From: Pycnopodia helianthoides
Lineage: Eukaryota > Echinodermata > Asteroidea > Forcipulatida > Asteriidae
Assembly: GCA_032158295.1 (NCBI GenBank)
Contig: CM063252.1
Coordinates: 17,938,036-18,002,035 of the forward strand
Length of the DNA: 64,000 nucleotides
Direction of reading: 5' to 3'
Shown here: positions 49,969 to 62,085 of the stretch, piece by piece
How the letters are laid out: each line of letters starts with the position of its first letter
Numbering within the stretch: position 1 is the first letter of the stretch
Program-made: the position numbers and the translations under genes
The notes under the pieces: model-generated
Databases searched by the model: none
Told to the model about the DNA's origin: nothing
The model's input: the letters and a program-made list of their open reading frames with translations, nothing else

Positions 49969-50268
49969 CTTTCGATATGAACTCTTCCAGCTGTAACACC
50001 AAGTCATTCCTTTCTTCATGTCGAAGAGCTGCACGTAATTTTTCCGACCAAGTAGTCAAATCAGGAAATTTGTTTCGCAAGTCAACCAAAAATTTGAATG
50101 ATCTCTCCCACAGTTGTGAATTATCATGTTTGATGTGCTCGATTTCAGAAGACACAAATCCACACTGCAGTGCTACTTTTTCCCAGTCAATGGAAAGGTT
50201 ATGACTGAGCTCTCCAAAAAATGTCTCACATTCAATTTGTGAGGGTGCCATTTCCATGAGACTCTCTT
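49969..50268 (-). CDS. Unit C first coding exon: Death domain
   Basis: A 300-nt exon between acceptor AATCCACAG and donor CGAAAG|GTTTGT, phase 1 at both ends. An ATG lies 11 bases inside (ATGGAAATGGCACC), the same arrangement as the start exons of units A and B, so translation probably begins here. The roughly 95 residues fit a Death-fold helical pattern. Landmarks are an LSxDWEKVALQCGF segment (helix 1-2), SSEIEHIKHDN (helix 2-3), an ERSFKFLVDLRNKF helix and a final TTWSEKLRAALRHEERNDL stretch. Death domains mediate homotypic recruitment of adaptors and caspases. It should splice to the linker exon at 49243 and then to the NACHT exon at 47273, which is broken. The product may therefore be a Death domain with a truncated NACHT, or the gene may be dead. 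Confidence 0.78.
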
Positions 50269-51215
50269 CTGTGGATTAAAAAAAAATATGTAACAAAACT
50301 TTCAAGGAGCCATTCAGAACAATCAACGCTTAAAAATTTCAAATTTCCTTTTTTTCATTTCTTTATAAATTGTTTTGACTTAACTATCCGCCCCAAATTT
50401 TAAATGTTGGCTGACTGTTCAATATATCCTATACATACACTGAAGATTAAAGTAATGCCTCAAATGAAGCAGATATTTTAGATCAATGTTTTCCAAGCTC
50501 AGGAGTTTTTAATGGCTTTTCCTGACTTCCAGCATGCAATTTGTAGTAAAAGAGAAGAGAAAATTACCAAACACACAAGTTTAAATGATCTTATCTTTTT
50601 TCTTTTTAATTGAAAACTTAATTTTGATTGTCAGTGGTTTCTTTTACCCAGCCATCTGCAGATTTGACAAAATACAATTCTAAATACTGATTAGTCTGAA
50701 AGGCCCCCAAAAAGGTCACTGACTGATGAGCCCACAGCATATGAATAAATAACTGAATGATCAACATTAAAGGCTTTTCTGTTCAACTGCTCTGTAATGT
50801 TTACCATTGGATCTATATCATACAGTCATATCTTTTGTTTCCCTTGTTGACAATAATAGGCTCAAAAATAGAAGATTTTTTATATCAAAGTGTTTCTATC
50901 CTAAAGAATGCATACCAAAAATCTGCACCTCTAAATTGGCACTTTAAGCTGCCTGTGTGAACATACTCTTGTATACAAATGCAGTACACTTTGCCACATA
51001 TCAGCATGTCTACATGTATTTTAACTGTGCCCTCTGTTTTAAATTATACTTTCTCTATTTTTAAATACAGCCCCAGGTAACCTAAGTTTGTTAAACTAAA
51101 TATAATCTAAGCTAAATATAATCTTAAAACAATCTTTGACTTTACTTAGAATGGAAGTAAAGTGAAAATAATCACTGACAATCCATTCTTCAAGAAAATT
51201 AAGGCTAACTATCCC
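50269..51215. other. Region 5' of the Death exon
   Basis: AT-rich. A non-coding first exon like that of units A and B is expected here, but I could not identify it. Confidence 0.4.
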
Positions 51216-51560
51216 TGTGCTGTGGTCTTAGGACTAGGAGTTCTTCATGCCTCTCTGCAGCTCTTTACTGGGCTGGATCTTTTGTTGGATGGTCTCCTTG
51301 CACACTTCATTTGTTACCTGATTGGAAACAAAAAAGAATACACAAATAATATCGAACAATGAATCAGGTTGATTATGTTGTTTACTGCAATTGCAAGTAA
51401 TTTTGGAGTACATTTTATGTAGGAACATGGTATGATTGCATGCACTCTTCAACTGCACTCATTCTTAAAATAAATACAAGCTCAAACTGATGCAGTGTTT
51501 CATTACATGCCCAATCATGATGCCATCTTATCCATGATGGTGGACTTCCCTCTACCAGGT
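51216..51560 (-). pseudogene. Relic of a NACHT exon upstream of unit C
   Basis: 51216-51330 resembles the exon start and 51440-51560 the Walker A region, as in units A and B. Downstream non-coding DNA to about 51840 also matches 8570-8760, so all three units carry this old fragment at an equivalent place. Confidence 0.7.
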
Positions 51561-53437
51561 AACCCTTTAGTGTTACCATAAAGTAAGTACCCTTGTTCTA
51601 CAGAACACCATTAATGTTTGGTCCTCTGCTACAAACCTGCCTAATTATACAGAAACAATTCTTGAGTCTTTATGATCTGTATTTGCCCCACAACTGAACG
51701 AAACATAAAACTATTCCTACCTCCATGGTAAAACGCACTCTCATTCTTTTTTCTTTTCCTCATTTCCTCATAACAGTCATATAGGATATTGATCTTGTTG
51801 ATAGAGGGCAGTTCAACTGAGGGAATTGAGCTCAGCTTGTTCCAGGAATCAAGAAAGTTTTGAGCGTATTTTAGATTGCTTCATGACAATGATTACTGAC
51901 ACATTTTCTGTGATTGACAGCAAGAACTTTGGCACAAAGAAGTCTATGACACTTTCTCTTTTGCTCAATGAAATAACTTATTTCATCAATCAAACACTTC
52001 AAAGTTCATACTCATTATACGCCCCCTCCTATGAAAATCTTCCTCTTGAAAATGGAATGAAAGTCCACTTTTTCACCATGAAATTGTAAATGACCCCTTT
52101 GACCCTGTTTTCATGGAGTTTTCGTCTACAGTCAGGGCCTAAGTGTTTCAACACCAAAGGAAACCATTTTCAAGAAGTGCAAAATACAATTAGTTGATGG
52201 AGGCCATGAAAAAGAGAAAACAAAGTTAATCAACAATCTTCATTATTATTTTTTTGCTTGCCAAGATAAACCATATGCAACTAATGCACGACAGAACTGT
52301 TTGTCATTAGTTGATGTAATGAACCATACATTTATGTTTTTTCCAAACAGTAGTTTACAGGGTGTATGCACAAAACATGTTTTAGTTGCAAAAACCAAAC
52401 AAATAGTTTGATTTTTTTTTTTTCTTTGATCTTAAGTTATTGGGTGAAGGTGGGGGTGGGTTGTGAGAGGGAGAAAGGATTTGGGGCGGAGGTGTCACAC
52501 CCCTGTTTTTACCCCTCCTGTTCGTTAACAATGTTGGGTAGCTTTGTCATTACGAGATTTGACGCGGTTATCAAGTTGAATAAGTTTCTGTGTCTTTCTG
52601 TTTGGGTGTCGACAAATTAACGTTCTCATACTGATGCCAGAATTAAAGAAACTCATCAATATATATATCCAAACGTGTTTCAGGTTTTCCTAAAAAATCT
52701 GAAGCAAAGATCTTATTGGAGGGGGGTAGCCTTTATCTTACCAAACTAAACCATTTTCAACAAGTGCAAAACACAACAAGTTGATATAAGCCTACTGAAC
52801 CCTACATATTAATTCATTTTCCAAACACTCTTAATCAGTTTACTTGCTATGCACAAAGATGTTTGAGGTTGTAGAATGTTTATGTTTTCTTTGATCTCAT
52901 AGGAGGCGGAGATGGGCAAGAGAGGACAACGTTCTGACTGGGGTGCGTGTTTACACCACTTTGTGTACCCCCTCTCTTTCATACAACATATGATTATTTT
53001 GAAACTTTGCTTTACAATAATTAACGTGGTTAACAAGTTGTAGACCAAGGTAACTTACGTTGCATAAAGGCCAACTTGGTTTAAAATTATTACCAACACG
53101 TTTTTAATTAATGTTTCAACAACGTACGTTCGGGGTAGTCGACAAATTCACGTTCTCTTAACAGGGATGTAATGCTTAAATTGTGAAGAGCTTTAAATGT
53201 TTGGTCTGCAATTGAGCTTTTGGAACGGTGTGGGCCTGGACAAAACACTCCCTTTTGGTGTTAGAAGAAAATGCTAACACATTTTAATTTCCTGACACCA
53301 GTCAGGTTGCTTTTCAGTCACTCTATCAAGGTTTCCCTTTTCTGATTGTTTGCAAATCGACCAGCTGTGTTGTAAATTATACCAACAGTAAGTCCACAAG
53401 AACATAACTTGAGCTAGGTCTAGGTAACTTCCATTTT
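51561..53437. other. Gene-free repetitive region
   Basis: The blocks at 52160-52620 and 52750-53260 are diverged copies of each other and of 54700-55220, 57060-57370 and 59800-60340. No coding signal. Confidence 0.5.
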
Positions 53438-53765
53438 TCTAGGCAACTTGGATGAGTTTCTTTGTTCACTGCACTGTGTCTAGGCAACTTGGATGAGTTT
53501 CTTTGTTCACTGCACTGTGTCTAGGCAACTTGGATGAGTTTCTTTGTTCACTGCACTGTGTCTAGGCAACTTGGATGAGTTTCTTTGTTCACTGCACTGT
53601 GTCTAGGCAACTTGGATGAGTTTCTTTGTTCACTGCACTGTGTCTAGGCAACTTGGATGAGTTTCTTTGTTCACTGCACTGTGTCTAGGCAACTTGGATG
53701 AGTTTCTTTGTTCACTGCACTGTGTCTAGGCAACTTGGATGAGTTTCTTTGTTCACTGCACTGTG
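53438..53765. repeat. 41-bp tandem repeat, eight copies
   Basis: The unit begins TCTAGGCAACTTGGATGAG and ends CACTGCACTGTG. Copies start at 53438, 53479, 53520, 53561, 53602, 53643, 53684 and 53725. They appear identical by eye, so the expansion is recent. Confidence 0.95.
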
Positions 53766-56700
53766 GTTGTTGAAAGCTTTAAAACCGATATGCATTGCAA
53801 ACATGTATATTTCCTGAGATTGATAATCACGTTCTTAACTAATACACATGTAAATATTTGATCAATATGTATGGAATGATAGAATTCAGAGACAAAAAGA
53901 ATCTCTTTACAAGAACGTTATGTACAGACTTTGTTTTTCATGTTTCCCTAAAAAACTAACAAATACGTGAATCAACGATGGGGGCACTATATCATTGGTT
54001 TATCCCATTTCTTGGAAAAACAAATTACTTTTCAGTTTTTCCACTTAAAAATTGATACTCCTGCCAACTTTTTACAAGAGGCCAGAGATGGTTCTAAAGT
54101 AAATTTTTGTTGAAATGTTGTAAACTAGCATTAATAAAAAACTTGATATAGTTACGAATTGAACACCTAAATGTGGGTTGAAAACACTTCTTGATTTTTG
54201 TAAGTTGTCTTTGCGAGATAACTTATCTCTGTAAGACGACTTCATGAGTTTTGTAATGTAAGTCATCTTGACGAAATAATTTGTCTAGATATAGGTTGAC
54301 TTCTTGAATTTATAAGTCATCTTTTGGATATAATTTATCTCGGTAGAGCAATTTCTTGATTTTTGTAAGTTGTCTTTTGTCGTAAATTATAACAATAGAT
54401 ACCAGAACTGAACTATTTGCTTGGTCTATTGGTATAGGGTCCCTGGGGACTCAACAAACCACACCAATTTTCCAAATGAACTTCATTCTCTTTTGAGGGA
54501 AATACATGTTTTTGGCACTACAGTTGTCGAGGAGTTTAAAGCCAAATTTTGCATCGCAAACATATTTTTTTTTATTAACACATGTAATTATTTGATCAAT
54601 ATGTAGGCCCATAGAAAGCCATAATCTAAGACAAAAGGAATCTCATTAAATCCATACTTTTTTCAGGTTTTCCCCCAAAATGTGAACCAACGGTATTAAA
54701 GGGGGAGGGGGTTACCTTACCAAAGAAACCATTTTCAAGAAGTGCAAAATACAATCAGTTGATACAAGCCTACTGAACCCTACATATTTATGTTTATTCC
54801 AAACTCTCTTTAAAATCAGTTTACTTGCTATGCACAAAGATGTCTGAATTGCGAAAACCAAACGATTCATCGAATTTATGTTTCCTTCGATCTCATAGGA
54901 TCTGACCGGGGTGCTTGTTTAAGCCACTTTGTGTACCCCCTCTCTTTCCTAAAACATCTGAGTATTTGGAAACTTTCCATTACGAGAATTAACAGGGTTA
55001 ACAAGTTGTAGACCAAGGTAATTTGTTGTGGAAACGTTGCATAAAGGCCTACTTTGTTGTAAAATCACTACTAAAAGACCAACAGAGAATGTCACATTGC
55101 ATTATGGCGTTAGGACGTTCGGGGTAGTCGACAAATTCACTTTAAAAAGAGCTTTAAATGTTTGGTCCTCAATTGAGCTTTTGGAACAGTGTGGGCTGGG
55201 ATAAAAATCTCCCTTTTGGTGTTCTAAATTTGTTTTGCCAATTTTAGGGTGATAAAAAAACGCATACGACTTCAATTCCATGCAAATAACTTAGTATTTT
55301 GTATTTGCCACCCCCCCCCCTTGCCACACTCAACACACATTTGTCGAGCCGATATATACAGCAAGTTTTTGTCCTGTCATTGTTGAGTTGCCCCATGGTG
55401 TTTGTACACAAAATCAAAACGTCAATCCTGGGGGGGGGGGGGTTGGGGGGCAGGGGACACGTCCCCCCCCCCCACTTTTTGAAGGGTGGGGGACACTATA
55501 TCAAATGCTCCCCCAGGTTTTTTTTAACTCGACTTGTATCTCATAGATTATAGGGCACTATAATGTGATGGCTGAGGGTGATTAGCCATGACTTCTGCTG
55601 TTTCTACATAATGAAAATGAAAAGCATGTGTCCCCCCTTATGTAAGCCGACTTATCCTTTTTTTAAAGCAAAGCAATCATATTGCTAAAAAGGCAAATAA
55701 AGCATTTTTTCTAAAAACCTGGGTAAAAATAATGTGCTAAACGCCTTTGAAATGCCTAGATTGCACCCTAGATCATCTAAAGTTAAATTCATTTCCCGGG
55801 GTCCTAAAGCGGGCCCCGGACCCCACGCCATAAAAAGCTTTGCGTTTGCTCGTTCTTGCAATTACATCCTGGCTAAAATGCTGTTTCTATATAAACGGCT
55901 AGCGTTGGGCCCCCTTATATTATGAGCCGACCAGTTTCCCCCCTCAAAAAATCGACAAAATTGTCCAGCCGACAAGGATCAAACTTGGTCATGTAGGCAT
56001 ACATATATAAACCAATGGAACATGGGGGTCACGGCACGGACTAGATATGTAAGTCAACATTTGACAAAAATTAGGTGTGCCCCCTGCTTAAAAAATCCTG
56101 TACTGCGCCTGTTAAAGTAAGATTAATCCATCATGTATGTTGGGCTTTTATTTCTCTCGTTCTTTCTGGCTTTGAACCAAATCTAAGTTTTATAACAATG
56201 TTACGTAAATATTTTTGTCAAGGGTAGCTTTTTTAGGCCATTCAGACATGCTAAAACCCAACAGCTTCACCTGAACACCCGCCAAGGGCTTCGACCTTGG
56301 ACCCCACGCCATAAGTTCCACAACCCTTGATATCCCCCCCCCACACATTTCAAGACAGATTGACGACCATGTGTTGTTATCATACGTACACAAAATTTGG
56401 AGAGTACATGTAAGTCTTCGTGAAATTGTACACTTACACATGCCAAATCTTCCCCTCGGATGATGAACTTTTGTATTCACAAATTGATACAAGTATTCAA
56501 ATCGAAATCACATCCTAACCATAGCCCCTCCCCATTAAGTAAACTTTTACGACCGAGAGCCTTCTTTTTGCCCATTTTATTTATTGATGAATGCTTTCTT
56601 ATGACAAGCTCAGTCGCGTACATAACCAGGATTCTTATTGTGCTTCGACAAATTAAAAATGTTCCTATCAAAAAAAATGTTTTCTAAACGAGGCACACAA

Positions 56701-56798
56701 AAGGGCTTTCCGTTTCATTCCGACATTAAACTTGAACATGATTTTGTGTTTTAAACTCAAACAAGGATAATGTTTGTGATAAGATAACTCAAATTTAA
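53766..56798. other. Gene-free region
   Basis: Holds diverged duplicate blocks (53800-54660 resembles 59330-59720) and C/G tracts. No gene seen. Confidence 0.5.
55427..55520. repeat. G-tract/C-tract foldback repeat
   Basis: A G13 run, GGGGACACGTCCCC and a following C11 run form a near-palindrome, ending in CTCCCCCAGG. Fragments of the same type recur nearby (about 55630 and 55900). It could form G-quadruplex or hairpin DNA. Confidence 0.6.
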
Positions 56799-57066
56799 AG
56801 GAACATTACAGAAGTGTAAGCACTTTATATAATCCACCATATACATAATTACAAATTTGCATGTGTTATACAATGCATGAATAAAACGCTCATGAGCGAT
56901 AAACTCCAATCGGAAATTAGTTTGATTTATTTCTCATCAAATATGGCATTTCAGACAGAAATATTTCTATTGATGTTTTCTACTATCATCATCATTAGAC
57001 CATTTAAGTTTTATGTAAATCTGTGATCTTAAATAAAATGTTACTTACCACTTTTGTAACGTTCCT
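56799..57066. mobile_element. MITE copy 2 (268 bp)
   Basis: Begins AGGAACATTACAGAAGTG, ends CACTTTTGTAACGTTCCT and is flanked by TTAA on both sides. The interior matches copy 3 in reverse orientation. No ORF. Confidence 0.82.
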
Positions 57067-58090
57067 TTAAATATATGCTTACTGAACCCGCTATTTGGGG
57101 CGGGGTTGGGCAAGAGGAGAAAAGGTTCTGACTGGGGTGCGTGTTTACGCCACTGTCTGTACCCCTTCTATTTCATACAACATCTGATTATTTGGAAACT
57201 TTGCCATTATAAGATTTAACAATTTGATGAACAAGTTTTTAACAATCCAACAGCGTATATTGGTCACGTTGCATTATTTCATTCTATAGATGTTCAGGAA
57301 AGACGACAAATTCACGTTTTCATAAACAGGGAATGTAACGTTTCAATTCTCCTTTAGAATTTTATGTGTAGCATTTTTGGTGATAAGCTGCGACCTGAAA
57401 TTCCATGCAAATAACTGATTTTCTGCTATTTTCACCCGTGCCCTCAACAAACACACATTTTGTCGAGCCGGGATACCTAGGACTTCTCTTTATTTCCACA
57501 ATTGTTGGGAGCCCCATTATATGGTGGCGCACACAAAATCAAACAGGGGACGTCCTCGGTTTCAGTGAAACCATCTGGATCCATTTTGTAAAAACCATCG
57601 AATGTCATCGGGTACACATTCACGCTTATGACTGATGTCAATAATATGAGACCTTTTATTGTTTTATCTATGTTGTTGTCATACACCAACTTTTGAGAGC
57701 AAACGTGTTAATGCATTTGTACAAATCCAAAGCAAGCTCAATCCCATCTGATAAGGATCTTTTATTTTCATCCCAACCATGATGTAAACTTCTCCGACCG
57801 AGTACCTTCCTTTGCCACCCACTTTGGGGGCAAACGTTGACCCTACTGTTTCCTCTGTAGATAGGAAAAGTAGACTGTCCGTTTTGTTTAAAGTATCATT
57901 TTCAAAACATTCTTTTGACAAGCTTCTGCGCGTAAAGACAAAACAAAGATTTTAAAGTCACCTGGAAATAGATTTTTTGTTTTTAAACATAAGAGTTTAT
58001 GTATATTAACAATAAAACAATTTTTTGAGTAATTGTTTGTGAGGATTTATATGTAAAAAAAAAAAAAATAGATAAAGTTGTTCGGGGTGA
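57067..58090. other. Gene-free duplicated block
   Basis: 57405-57950 is a diverged copy of about 60950-61440 (shared ACTTCTCCGACCGAGTACCTTCC). No supported ORF. Confidence 0.5.
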
Positions 58091-58094
58091 CTCC

Positions 58095-58520
58095 GCCCAT
58101 CCCCTTTTGTGACGTCAATCAAGGCAGACTTCGCCTCGATCGAACATCGACCCCCCTCGAATTTGCTTGCGTTTACGTTGTAAACACACCGTAGGTCCCA
58201 GTAGTGATCTTGTACGTTTCGAAAAAAGTTTTTTTCTTGCATTTTCCTGCCATGCCGACCAGGTGTATTGCTGCTGTATGCAGCTAAACAACTAATGATG
58301 GGGTCAGTCTGCATTTGTTTCCTGCAGATCCCAAGTATAAGCGGTTGTGGCCCGCGAAAGTCAGACTAACGACGTCGTTTTCGGCGCGATGTGCCAGCTA
58401 GTATACGCTAGCTAGTACATGTATACTGTGATGTGAGTGACGTCCGCATACGCACAACATTTTTTTCTTCAAATATCGTGCCTTGATTGACGTCACGAAC
58501 AGCGCCACCATGTGTCAAGG
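58095..58520. repeat. Inverted repeats around the THAP fragment
   Basis: GTGACGTCAATCAAGGC near 58110 is matched in reverse by GCCTTGATTGACGTCAC near 58480. Further CCCCTTT/AAAGGGG pairing lies outside. They may be ends of a decayed DNA transposon. Confidence 0.55.
58252..58372 (+). pseudogene. Dead THAP-type zinc-finger fragment
   Basis: From ATG 58252 the frame reads MPTRCIAAVCS, then a TAA, then TTNDGVSLHLFPADPKYKRLW. The C-x4-C spacing, the h-x-FPxDP block and the following Trp are hallmarks of the N-terminus of a THAP domain (DNA-binding, found in P-element-like transposases). The in-frame stop at 58285-58287 and the loss of frame after about 40 codons make it a relic. Confidence 0.65.
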
Positions 58521-58672
58521 TAAAGGGGTGCCTACTCTTAAATTTGTAATTAAAATAAAAACTAATTTTTAAAAACCTTAGTTAAATGTTTATTCACATT
58601 CCACTCATCAAAATACATATATTAATGACAAAAGCTTTGTTTTTACAAAATACCACTGCCAGGTGCCTTTAA

Positions 58673-59058
58673 AGGAACATTACAGAATTGGTAAGAAAAA
58701 AACTTGTAAAATATACTTTTTGATCACAGATTTACATAAAACTTACACGGTCTAATGATGATGATAGTAGAAAACATCCCTTGAAATATTTCTGTCTGAA
58801 ATGCCATATTTGATGAGAAATGAATAAACTAATTTTCCGATTGGAGTTTATCGCTTAGTGAGCGTTTTATTCATTTGTTGAATCTATATGATTTCATGCA
58901 AATGTGTAATCGGTTTTTCACTATTTTCTCGTGACCCAGATGGCCGATCGATCTCAAACTTCTACAGGTTTGTCGGTTTATGTACATGGTGGATTACATA
59001 AAGTGCTTAAACTGCAAGCAACTGTTTTGTTAGCAAAAACCAATGCTGTAATGTTCCT
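58673..59058. mobile_element. MITE copy 3 (386 bp)
   Basis: Terminal inverted repeats of about 20 bp (AGGAACATTACAGAATTGGT and ACCAATGCTGTAATGTTCCT) are flanked by TTAA. It is the longest copy; copy 1 is an internally deleted derivative sharing both ends. Confidence 0.85.
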
Positions 59059-60448
59059 TTAAATGTCTTTCTCAAAGGCACCTTTTCATTGTCGGAAACT
59101 TTTCTAGGAGGCACACAATAAAGGGTTTTCTGTTTCAGACATTAACTTAAGAGTTATTTGTGTTTCAACTGTGACGATTTAATTCAAATTCAAGTTTACC
59201 CTGAATGAACAGTTAAACTATTAAATCTAATTTCAAAACATGTGTGGGTGGTCTCATTTAAAGCTAGTCCTAGATATTCAGTTGCACTCTCTCCCTCTCT
59301 ATAAGGAAATGCTGACAAATTGAAATCTCTTGGCACCAGTTGCCACTGAAATTCTACACGGTTTTCCTTTCATTCTTCCTGTTTATTTGGAAATCGACCA
59401 CTTTTCTTTTAAATGATAACAACACATACACGAACTTGAGTTACGCTAGGTCAAGGTATAATTGTTCATGGGCGCTCAGCAAACCACATTCATTTCCTCT
59501 AAAAACTTCATTCTTTTTGAGGAAGCTTATGCTCTTTCATCGTGCTACAGTTATGGAGGAGTTTAAAGCCAAATTATGCATCGCAAATATAGTGTTGTTA
59601 TTATTTGATTGACATTTCACACATGTAATTATTTGATTAATATGTATTAATATGTAGGCCTATTGGAATGCCAGAACCAAAGACAAAAAGAATATATTTT
59701 TTCATTTAATACATATAAATTTATATTAATGCGCTTTCCAGGTTTCCCTAAATAATGTGCACCAGCGATCTTATGTAGGGGTGGACCTTACCAAATGAAA
59801 CAAATTTCAAGAAGTGCAAAACACAATCAGATGATGTAGGCCATGAACAAGTGAAAACAAAGTGAATCAACGATCTTTAATATTTTACTTACTCGGTCGC
59901 CCACAGGCGGGCTAAATATTTTGCTTGCCAAGATAAACCATATGCAACTAATGCACGACAGAACTGTTTGTCATTAGTTGATGTAATGAACTATACATTT
60001 ATGAATTTTCCAAACAGTAGTTTATAGGTTTAGTTGCAAAAAAACAAACAAATCGTGTGAACCTCATTTGGTAAAGGTAAGGATAGGTTGTATGAGGGAC
60101 AAAGGATTTGGGGCGAGGTGTCACACCACTGTTTTTACCCCTCCTGTTCGTTAACAATGTTGGGTAGCTTTGTCATTACGAGATTTCAGGTGGTTGTCAA
60201 GTTGAATAAGTTTCTGTGTCTTTCTGTTTGGGTGTCGACGAATTAACGTTCTCATACACAGATGTAATGCTTATTTGTGAATAGCTTTTTAATTTTGGGT
60301 TGATTTTCGACATTTTTGGAACAGTGTCTGCTGGGCTTCATTCTCGTTGTTCTAGATTTTGTGTGTCACTTTTTTGTGATGAAAAAAAGTCAATTTGAAA
60401 CTCCATGCAAAAGCATTTGATATTTGCCACACACTTCCTCCGTCCCCT
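59059..60448. other. Gene-free duplicated block
   Basis: 59060-59440 resembles 61440-61800, and 59800-60340 resembles 52160-52660. No gene seen. Confidence 0.5.
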
Positions 60449-60490
<42 letters not shown>

Positions 60491-60646
60491 CCTTACGGAT
60501 CCGGTTTGTGGGGTACTGCTATTGTTGTTCTATTATTCCCTTTTCTGAAGAATTCCCTTGTGGGGCCCAATTGTTCCTATTGAAATGACCTTGTGGGGTC
60601 CATTGTTCCATTGTTGTCAGGACCCCACATATGCCCTTGTGTGTGT

Positions 60647-60692
<46 letters not shown>

Positions 60693-60848
60693 CCTTACGG
60701 ATCCGGTTTGTGGGGTACTGCTATTGTTGTTCTATTATTCCCTTTTCTGAAGAATTCCCTTGTGGGGTCCAATTGTTCCTATTGAAATGACCTTGTGGGG
60801 TCCATTGTTCCATTGTTGTCAGGACCCCACATATGCCCTTGTGTGTGT

Positions 60849-60935
<87 letters not shown>
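60449..60935. repeat. 202-bp tandem repeat with embedded (CA)n microsatellites
   Basis: Two nearly identical units contain ATCCTTACGGATCCGGTTTG and GTCAGGACCCCACATATGCC. Three CA runs interrupt them (about 60449-60489, 60651-60691 and 60851-60934). The third run is the longest. ORFs through here are artefacts of the dinucleotide repeat. Confidence 0.95.
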
Positions 60936-60936
<1 letters not shown>

Positions 60937-61822
60937 ACGTGTGACTACCCAGTAGATCAAGGACTTCTCTTTGTTCTCCCTTTGTTGAGATGCCCCTCTT
61001 GGTTTTACAACCGAGTACGTCTTTGGTTTGTAAAACCATCCGAATTTATTTTGTTTAAAGGTCTCGGTTTTCAACGGGTTCATATTTACGCTTGTGATTG
61101 GTGGTGTAAATAATACAATCATTGTTATTGTGTTATCTATGCTGTTGTCATACACCAACTTTTCCAAATCCAAACTGAGTACTTCCCATCGGATGAGGAC
61201 ATTTTATTCTCATTTGATAAAGTATTCAAATCGAAATCACATCACAACCATAACCCCTCCCCATGGTGTAAACTTCTCCGACCGAGTACCTTCCTTTTCC
61301 ACCCACTTTTGGGGCAAACGTTGACCCTACTGTTTCATCTGTAGATGTAGGAATAGTACACTGTCCGTTTTGTTTAAAGTTATCAATTTCAAAGCATCCT
61401 TTTGACAAGCTCCTGCGCGTAAACACAAAACCAAGATTTTAAATGTATTTCTCAAAGGCACTTACTTTTTCATTGTCGAAAACTTTTCCAGGAGGCACAC
61501 ACTAAAAGCTTTTCTGTTTCATTCAGATATTTAACTTTAGAGTTATTTTGTGTTTCAACTGTGACGATTTAATTCAAATTCAAGTTTACCCTGAATGAAT
61601 AGTTAAACTATTAAATCTAATTTCAAAACAGGTGTGGGTGGTCTAATTTAAACCTAGTCCTAGATATTCAGTTGCACTCTCTCCTTCTCTAGAAGGAAAT
61701 GCTGGCAAATTGAAATCTCTCGGCACCAGTTGCCACTGAAATTCTACACGGTTTTCCTTTCATTCTTCCTGTTTATTTGCAAATCGACCACTTTTCTTTT
61801 AAATGATATTAACTATATTAAC
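60936..61822. other. Gene-free duplicated block
   Basis: Diverged copy of 57405-57950 joined to a copy of 59060-59440. Nothing coding supported. Confidence 0.5.
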
Positions 61823-62085
61823 TTTTCCGTCGCGTTTTCAAAATTTCCGTCGCGTTTTCAGAATTTCCGTCGCGCTTTCAAAATTTCCGTCGCGTTTTCA
61901 AAATTTCCGTCGCGTTTTCAAAATTTTACGTCGCGTTTTCAAAAGTTCCGTCGCGCTTTCAAAATTTCCGTCGCGTTTTCAAAATTTCCGTCGCGTTTTC
62001 AAAATTTCCGTCGCGTTTTCAAAATTTTCCGTCGCGTTTTCAAAATTTCCGTCGCGTTTTCAAATTTTCCGTCGCGTTTGCATTT
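61823..62085. repeat. 20-bp satellite, 13 copies
   Basis: The unit is TTTCCGTCGCGTTTTCAAAA with one or two variants. The CGTCGCG core gives three CpG per unit in otherwise AT-rich DNA. Confidence 0.95.

Noticed and set aside
53438..53765. CRISPR-like direct repeats
   Set aside because: Units are contiguous with no variable spacers, and the DNA is eukaryotic.
58006..58314. Minus-strand 102-codon ORF
   Set aside because: It is antisense to the THAP-like fragment, which has the better motif support.
60395..61173. Several ORFs reading poly-(Thr-His) or poly-(Cys-Val)
   Set aside because: They are translations of CA microsatellites in both strands, with no start context or conserved flanks.
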